Source: Branchiostoma floridae (taxonomy: Eukaryota; Chordata; Leptocardii; Amphioxiformes; Branchiostomatidae). Taken from it: a stretch of 64,000 nucleotides of DNA. A program made the translations under genes and the position numbers. Positions 60,201 through 64,000 of this stretch are shown here, one piece after another. Within the stretch, counting starts at the first letter, position 1, and each line of letters begins with the position of its first letter. The notes beneath the pieces were generated by a model. The model searched no databases. It had not been told where the DNA came from and saw nothing but the letters and a program-made list of their open reading frames with translations. The stretch is taken from positions 15,916,931-15,980,930 of the forward strand of contig NC_049995.1 of assembly GCF_000003815.2 (NCBI RefSeq), given 5' to 3'.

Positions 60201-63200
60201 AATTGCCACCTGTTAAGCTTGTGTGTAGTTTAATGTTTGTTTGTATTGTTGAATAACTTACGATCTTCAACGATCATGTCTGCTCTCATACAGATGTGGT
60301 CGTTCCACGTGACTGGGTGGATCTTGACATAACGTGCATTGAACGGTCCGCCGAACTCAGCAAAGTTATGGGTGACTGGCGTGTCTGTGTCTTTGTTGCC
60401 CTTGAAGACCTGTGCAACAAGAATGTAAAGTTAGAAGCTCACAGGGTTGTAGACAATTCACTTAACTGAATTGAATTTGCAAACTAGGTAAAGGCTTACT
60501 TTCAGTTCTCCCTTCTTGTCCTTGTAGTCGTTTTCGTCTCCATTCTCCAGTCCGTACGACAGTGTGTATGACGTGACCCAGTGGCTAGTCGGTCCGTCCG
60601 GCCAGTCCGGACTGGAGTTTCTGCCTTGTGTAACGATCCCGGTGACGAGCTTCTCCTGCTCCAAGTCGATGAGAAGGAACTGTTTGTCGTCGTTTGTAGC
60701 CGCACACCAGGCTCCGGCTTCGTCTTTGGTCTCCACGATGCCAAACTTTGCCTGGGTGACGGTGTAACGCACGTCCAGCTCCGTGGAAGTGGTGACAGAA
60801 ACCATAGTGACGCTACTGGCGATCACCGATGTTTCCGTGACACTTTCAGCAATTACTGTCATGTGCTCTTCCTTCTTGGCCACTTCCTTCAGTTGCTTTT
60901 TCACCGCTTTTTCGTAAAACAAGACAAGAATTGTCGATGTAGGTTAGACATCCAGGTAATACGATACACCAAAAAGTAGTTACTCAAGCAACTGGATATA
61001 GTTTTGGAAACGGTCAGACGTTTTAACTGGCCAGTTTTCGTCAGTGACACTGAAGTGATCTGGAAGAAACGGTCTTTTATACTCTAACTATGAATGTAGA
61101 CAATTTCAGATGTCCAATAAGAAACGTTCTAAGACAATTCAGATTGAAAAGATAAGAAGTATATCTGATCACAAACAGATTGATTCTGATATCATCTGTT
61201 TTACAGTTTGCGGTTTGAGTCCAATAAAATATGTCGGCACAATTTTCGGCCAACAGCATTACATCACTGCCAGAATGTTTTACAATTAAAAGTGACAGCT
61301 ACACTTAAAAGCAAAGAGGAAGAAAACATCCAACAAAATTGCAATCTATTAAAGGCATTTGTGTAGTTCGACACTTTGGGTTTTAGGGATGAATAACTTA
61401 CGATCTTCAACGATCATGTCCGCTCTCATACAGATGTGGTCGTTCCACGTGACTGGGTGGATCTTGACATAACGTGCATTGAACGGTCCGCCGAACTCAG
61501 CAAAGTTATGGGTGACTGGCGTGTCTGTGTCTTTGTTGCCCTTGAAGATCTGTACCACGGAAATGTTTAGTTAGAAACTCACAGAGATGTAGACAAATCA
61601 CTGAATTGATTTAGCAAAGGTAAAGGCTTACTTTCAGTTCTCCCTTCTTGTCCTTGTACTCGTTTTCGTCTCCATTCTCCAGTCCATACGACAGTGTGTA
61701 TGACGTGACCCAGTGGCTAGTCGGTCCGTCCGGCCAGTCCGGACTGGAGTTTCTGCCTTGTGTAACGATCCCGGTGACGAGCTTCTCCTGCTCCAAGTCG
61801 ATGAGAAGGAACTGTTTGTCGTCGTTTGTAGCCGCACACCAGGCTCCGGCTTCGTCTTTGGTCTCCACGACGCCAAACTTGGCCTGGGTGACGGTGTAAC
61901 GCACGTCCAGCTCGGTAGAGGTCGTGACAGAAACCATAGTGACGCTGCTGGCGATCACCGATGTTTCTGTGACACTTTCAGCAATAACTGTCATCTGCTC
62001 TTCCTTCTTGGCCACTTCCTTCAGTTGCTTTTTCACCGCTTTTTTTTTTGTAAAAAAAGAAGAGAAATATGTCTGATCATGAACAGATGGATAATCATCA
62101 TATGTTTAAGACTTTTAAGAGTTTGAGTCTAATCAAAAAGCTCAGAACAATTGTTTGACAAATGCGAAATCATTGTCTTCGATCAAAAGTTAGAGCTACA
62201 CTTAGATCCATAGAAAAGAGAAAATGTAACAAAATTGTAAAGTCTTTTGTTTTTAGAATTGACCAGCTTACCATCTTCAACGATCATGTCTGCCCTCATG
62301 CAGATATGATCGTTCCACGTGACTGGGTGAATCTTGACATAACGTGCATTGAAGGGTCCGCCGAACTCAGCAAAGTTATGGGTGACTGGCGTGTCTGTGT
62401 CTTTGTTGCCCTTGAAGATCTGTGCAACACAAATGTTAAGTTAGAAACACACAGGGTTGTAGACACATTAAATTACTGAATTAATTTATCGTTAAAGGCT
62501 ATTATTAAGCTTATGACATACCTTAAGTTCTCCTTTCTTGTCCTTGTACTCGTTTTCGTCTCCATTCTCCAGTCCATACGACAGTGTGTATGACGTGACC
62601 CAGTGGCTAGTCGGTCCGTCCGGCCAGTCCGGACTGGAGTTTCTGCCTTGTGTAACGATCCCGGTGACGAGCTTCTCCTGCTCCAAGTCGATGAGAAGGA
62701 ACTGTTTGTCGTCGTTTGTAGCCGCACACCAGGCTCCGGCTTCGTCTTTGGTCTCCACGACGCCAAACTTGGCCTGGGTGACGGTGTAACGCGCGTCCAG
62801 CTCGGTAGAGGTCGTGACAGAAACCATAGTGACGCTGCTGGCGATCACCGATGTTTCTGTGACACTTTCAGCAATAACTGTCATCTGTTCTTCCTTCTTG
62901 GCCACTTCCTTCAGTTGCTTTTTAACCGCTTTTATGTAAAATAAGACAAGAAGTATGTCTGATTAGAATGAGATTGATTTTGATATAATCTGTTTTACAG
63001 TTTGTTGTTTAAGTCCAATAAAATAAGTCGGCACAATTGTTTGGCCAAAAACATTCTATCGCCGCCAGGGCTTTGTTTTCCATCAAAAGTGACAGCTACA
63101 CTTAAAGATATTATAGAAAAAGAGAAATTGTCATCTGTTAGGCTTGTGTGTAGTTTAATGTTTGTTTGTATTGTTGAATAACTTACGATCTTCAACGATC

Positions 63201-63838
63201 ATGTCTGCTCTCATACAAATGTGGTCGTTCCACGTGACTGGGTGGATCTTGACATAACGTGCATTGAACGGTCCGCCGAACTCAGCAAAGTTATGAGTGA
63301 CTGGCGTGTCTGTGTCTTTGTTGCCCTTGAAGACCTGTGCAAAGAAAATATAATTTAAGATGGAAATCCATAGAGTTGTAGACAAATTACTTCACTGAAT
63401 TAATTCAGCAAAGGTTACGGGGCTTACTTTCAGCTCTCCTTTCTTGTCCTTGTACTCGTTTTCGTCTCCGTTCTCCAGTCCATACGTACGACAGTGTGTA
63501 TGACGTGACCCAGTGGCTAGTCGGTCCGTCCGGCCAGTCCGGACTGGAGTTTCTGCCTTGTGTAACGATCCCGGTGACGAGCTTCTCCTGCTCCAAGTCG
63601 ATGAGAAGGAACTGTTGGTCGTCGTTTGTAGCCGCACACCAGGCTCCGGCTTCGTCTTTGGTCTCCACGATGCCAAACTTGGCCTGGGTGACGGTGTAAC
63701 GCACGTCCAGCTCCGTGGAAGTGGTGACAGAAACCATAGTGACGCTACTGGCGATCACCGATGTTTCCGTGACACTTTCAGCAATTACTGTCATGTGCTC
63801 TTCCTTCTTGGCCACTTCCTTCAGTTGCTTTTTCACCG
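42099..63838 (-). CDS. Tandem discoidin-repeat gene, 3' part (continues beyond the window)
   Basis: At least twelve units, each of a 407-nt exon (linker plus first half of an F5/8 type C domain, phase 1 in, 0 out) and a 148-nt exon (second half, phase 0 in, 1 out): 185 residues per unit. They are followed by two more distant galactose-binding-like domains (45056-43568 in three exons; 43130-42690 in one) and an exon 42236-42099. The linker has basic/acidic heptad-like K-K-Q-L-K-E-V-A-K-K-E-E and a Ser/Thr/Val stretch. The terminal Cys pair of classical discoidin domains is absent; only A-W-C-A and I-C-M-R cysteines remain. Start not in the window. Possible role: multivalent glycan, lipid or matrix binding; not known. 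Confidence 0.75.
42690..43130 (-). CDS. Galactose-binding-like domain, single exon
   Basis: 441 nt, phase 1-1: P-P-T-A-I-E-A-S-G-T, Y-W-K-A-M-D-D, W-F-I-V-Y-D-F, G-D-K-T-H-D-I, R-Y-W-R-L-L-V-T-E-T-H-G-G and V-K-F-F-G-W. It is a jelly-roll domain related to discoidin and clearly paralogous to the three-exon domain just upstream. Confidence 0.75.
43255..43490 (-). mobile_element. tRNA-derived SINE copy
   Basis: Same family as 4060: 'ccccacacgac' head, 'gggttaaaatcctgc'-like B box on the - strand, and the 'ccaaagtcaggtaccc' body. Confidence 0.55.
43568..45056 (-). CDS. Galactose-binding-like domain, three exons
   Basis: Exons 45056-44903, 44369-44213, 43703-43568 (phases 1, 2, 0, 1). Encodes G-C-W-I-G-R-E-P-P-F-V, A-A-N-V-L-D-P-V-A-G-L-Y-W, W-Y-I-V-F-D-F, G-D-T-T-H-D-V and A-R-Y-W-R-L-L-V-T-S-T-H-G-G. 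Same fold as the next domain, which lacks the two introns. Confidence 0.75.
44010..44205. repeat. Degenerate minisatellite in an intron
   Basis: Three imperfect units around 'ttataccggctatacagata' and 'cagaagctg' next to the donor at 44212. Confidence 0.5.
45290..45370. repeat. Orphan copy of an exon start
   Basis: Resembles 45010-45095 ('gactcaatcac..acggcgg' through 'gtatcggctgggtggata'), i.e. the beginning of exon 45056-44903 with its acceptor, but has no following exon body. Confidence 0.65.
45847..46140 (-). pseudogene. Three tandem truncated copies of a discoidin exon end
   Basis: Units of about 103 bp starting at 45847, 45951 and 46054. Each keeps the last 65-70 nt of the exon at 46284-46431, including its GTCAGT donor, and each then ends in the same AT-rich spacer. 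No acceptor, so they cannot be normal internal exons. Confidence 0.75.
46145..46230. repeat. (AT)n microsatellite
   Basis: Long TA/AT tract interrupted by 'gcatatat' units, at the edge of the truncated exon copies. Confidence 0.9.
46284..50856 (-). CDS. Discoidin unit 12 (gap, divergent)
   Basis: First half 50856-50375, second half 46431-46284, split by a 3.9-kb intron full of repeats. First half: linker, S-H-S-K-L-E-C-V-E-T-A-T-E-A-G-A-W, then Q-W-V-T-S-Y-T-I-S-Y. Beside the gap the sequence leaves the family pattern after D-E-K-Q (about 50650) up to the Ns and resumes after them, so the middle is unreliable. Second half: V-F-E-G-N-V-D-R-D-S-A, A-R-F-V-K-I-R-P-V-T-W-H-E-H. It is closest in type to the discoidin domain at 34.3/35.4 kb. 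Confidence 0.7.
46556..46610 (-). mobile_element. Helitron-like 3' terminus, copy 3
   Basis: On the - strand: stem ATTTGCT/AGCAAAT, ten bases, CTAG-T, as at 12515 and 30440. The element body would lie at higher coordinates and may include the 163-bp repeats at 49060-49680, which have matching orientation. Confidence 0.6.
47790..49150. repeat. Two tandem units of about 0.65-0.75 kb
   Basis: Shared landmarks are 'cttatgaatattaattagcc' (48245 and 48869), 'tcttcgctgattggct' and 'cgcagcgaa'. No coding frame. They abut the 163-bp array. Confidence 0.6.
49060..49680. repeat. 163-bp tandem repeat, nearly 4 units
   Basis: Each unit has 'caaatttcagctcattcggt', 'accagggtacagg' and 'cgcaaaaataagcatttt'. 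The unit distance measured at 'ccaaaagtgtt' is 163 bp. Related in reverse to 11330-11750. Open frames across it are artefacts. Confidence 0.8.
50469..50568. other. Assembly gap (100 N)
   Basis: Round-number placeholder within the first-half exon of discoidin unit 12. Confidence 0.99.
50956..50974. repeat. (TC)n microsatellite
   Basis: Short TC run just upstream of exon 50856; on the coding strand it is GA, not a pyrimidine tract. Confidence 0.8.
51171..51346. mobile_element. Short TIR element flanked by TA
   Basis: Ends are CAGTAGAA and TTCTACTG with further matching 'ttaattgcaca'/'tgtgcaatta' inside, and TA on both sides. 176 bp. CAGTAGAA ends resemble pogo/Tigger MITEs. Confidence 0.6.
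51381..52312 (-). CDS. Discoidin unit 11
   Basis: Exons 52312-51906 (407 nt) and 51528-51381 (148 nt), both intact. The acceptor cattacag is normal for this unit, as for units 8 and 9, unlike units 1-7, where the exon starts after an A-rich stretch. Variant residues: L-E-S-A-Q-L-V-T-G, T-T-Q-W-V-T; second half F-A-D-F-N-G-P-F-K-A-R-F. Confidence 0.88.
52600..52790 (-). mobile_element. tRNA-derived SINE copy
   Basis: Body 'cgaagtcaggtacccatttt' and B-box-like 'aaattcaggacctctag' as in the other copies; in the intron between units 10 and 11. Confidence 0.55.
52929..53767 (-). CDS. Discoidin unit 10 (gap in linker)
   Basis: Second half 53076-52929 intact (V-F-P-G-N-K-D-T-D). First half runs from 53264 up to the gap at 53642 and resumes at 53741-53767 with K-Q-L-K-E-V. 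If the 407-nt rule holds, the exon should end near 53670, so the two flanks of the gap probably come from different units and one or more units may be missing. Confidence 0.75.
53642..53741. other. Assembly gap (100 N)
   Basis: Placeholder inside the linker exon of unit 10. Confidence 0.99.
54066..54803 (-). CDS. Discoidin unit 9
   Basis: Exons 54803-54397 and 54213-54066, intact. In its internal intron, 54313-54351 is an orphan copy of a 407-nt exon end (G-E-L-K with donor), similar to the exon end of unit 8, pointing to a recombination breakpoint. Confidence 0.88.
55112..56114 (-). CDS. Discoidin unit 8
   Basis: Exons 56114-55708 (donor GTTAGT) and 55259-55112. Second half reads V-F-N-G-N-T-D-T-D-T-P, F-D-Q-F-N-G-S-F-K. 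The internal intron carries a LINE fragment. Confidence 0.88.
55365..55625 (+). mobile_element. LINE 3' fragment, decayed
   Basis: Broken + strand frames read L-R-W-F-G-H-V-A-R, then, after frameshifts, A-L-R-A-A-E-D-R-W-R-R-I-V-D-G-V-M-V-P-Q-R, the C-terminal end of a non-LTR reverse transcriptase. Not functional. Confidence 0.65.
56145..56300 (+). mobile_element. Possible diverged SINE
   Basis: A-box-like 'gatggcgttactgttagggt' and body 'ggaaaaaggcactttacacc'. Weak B box. Confidence 0.35.
56514..57696 (-). CDS. Discoidin unit 7
   Basis: Exons 57696-57290 (donor GTGAGT) and 56661-56514 (V-F-D-G-N-K-D-R-D-T-P). Intact. From here to the right, each linker exon follows an A-rich acceptor (aaaaag) preceded by a dispersed repeat (57720-57880 and equivalents). 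Confidence 0.85.
57720..57885. repeat. Dispersed repeat upstream of linker exon (4 copies in the array)
   Basis: Copies at 57720-57885, 58863-59025, 60925-61075 and 63866-64000 contain 'aggttagacatccaggtaat' and 'ttcgtcagtgacactgaagt'. The first motif also occurs at 4598 and 34506. On the - strand it is a degenerate open frame; its element class is not identified. Confidence 0.65.
58198..58843 (-). CDS. Discoidin unit 6 (gap and nonsense codon)
   Basis: Second half 58345-58198 intact (V-S-K-G-N-K-D). First half begins at 58843 and runs into the gap. At 58596-58598 the usual Glu codon of D-L-E-Q-E-K is TAG. As it lies 35 bp from the gap edge, an assembly or base error is possible. Confidence 0.75.
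58363..58561. other. Assembly gap (199 N)
   Basis: Covers the second part of the linker/first-half exon of unit 6 and part of its internal intron. Confidence 0.99.
59345..59992 (-). CDS. Discoidin unit 5
   Basis: Exons 59992-59586 and 59492-59345, intact (G-E-L-K with Y-K-D-P-K-G). Its internal intron is nearly identical to that of unit 1. Confidence 0.88.
60262..60906 (-). CDS. Discoidin unit 4
   Basis: Exons 60906-60500 and 60409-60262, intact. Signature residues H-M-T-V and F-G-I-V-E-T are shared only with unit 1, as is 140 bp of upstream intron. Confidence 0.88.
61402..62038 (-). CDS. Discoidin unit 3
   Basis: Exons 62038-61632 and 61549-61402, intact and close to the array consensus. 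Preceded by a T8 run instead of the dispersed repeat. Confidence 0.88.
62272..62928 (-). CDS. Discoidin unit 2
   Basis: Exons 62928-62522 and 62419-62272, intact. Its upstream intron (62929-63186) is nearly identical to the one between units 4 and 5 (59993-60261). Confidence 0.88.
63187..63838 (-). CDS. Discoidin unit 1 (4-bp frameshift)
   Basis: Exons 63838-63428 (411 nt instead of 407) and 63334-63187. A duplicated TACG at about 63484-63490 shifts the frame within T-L-S-Y-G-L-E-N-G-D. The rest of the exon still encodes the family sequence in the other frame. The 5' part resembles unit 4 and the 3' part with intron and second exon resembles unit 5, so it is a recombinant. Confidence 0.8.
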
Positions 63839-64000
63839 CTTTTTCGTAAAACAAGACAAGAATTGTCGATGTAGGTTAGACATCCAGGTAATACGATACA
63901 CCAAAAAGTAGTTACTCAAGCAACTGGATATAGTTTTGGAAACGGTCAGACGTTTTAACTGGCCAGTTTTCGTCAGTGACACTGAAGTGATCTGGAAGAA

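Overview
This looks like nuclear DNA of an invertebrate deuterostome, most probably a lancelet (amphioxus, Branchiostoma). That is an inference from three things: mosaic extracellular genes whose modules sit on phase 1-1 exons, many short introns with GT-AG borders, and a dense load of SINE, LINE, Helitron-like and TIR elements. No prokaryotic features are present. There are three assembly gaps (N at 50469-50568, 53642-53741 and 58363-58561).

Left half, + strand (about 2.4-29.8 kb). One large gene can be followed from a signal-peptide exon at 5992 to a stop at 29819, in 22 exons. The encoded order is: signal peptide, 34 copies of a Thr/Ser/Pro decapeptide (mucin-like), CUB, C-type lectin, fibrinogen-related domain, second C-type lectin, EGF-like, Ser/Thr linker, LDL-receptor class A, Frizzled-type cysteine-rich domain, kringle, sushi/CCP, then a complete Cys-loop (nicotinic-type) ligand-gated ion channel subunit with a ligand-binding domain, four membrane segments and a cytoplasmic loop. 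All 21 splice junctions are phase compatible if one base is missing from the Frizzled exon, and the predicted protein is about 1914 residues. This chimera of a lectin-type ectodomain and an ion channel is the most remarkable object in the window. The signal-peptide exon and its upstream region exist in three tandem copies (2633, 3930, 5992), so alternative first exons are possible. Introns hold SINEs, a Helitron-like end, a deleted L1/Tx1-type LINE, a CR1/L2-like LINE tail with a (CATT)n run, and a TIR element.

Middle (29.8-34.0 kb). Mostly repeats: a Helitron-like end, a 47-bp tandem repeat, a SINE and one isolated BTB-domain exon with a frameshift.

Right half, - strand. A gene at 34039-40608 encodes about 1922 residues: a very long Glu/Lys/Thr-rich disordered region on one 5.3-kb exon, then a discoidin (F5/8 type C) domain and a basic tail. 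Upstream of it (42.1 kb to beyond 64 kb) lies a second - strand gene made of at least twelve tandem discoidin units. Each unit has a 407-nt and a 148-nt exon, and the array is followed by two further galactose-binding-like domains. The array shows recent duplication, mosaic units, orphan exon ends, one 4-bp frameshift and one nonsense codon. Two of the gaps interrupt it and the third interrupts the divergent last unit, so its assembled copy number and integrity are doubtful. The long disordered protein and the array share the same linker-plus-discoidin plan and are probably related.
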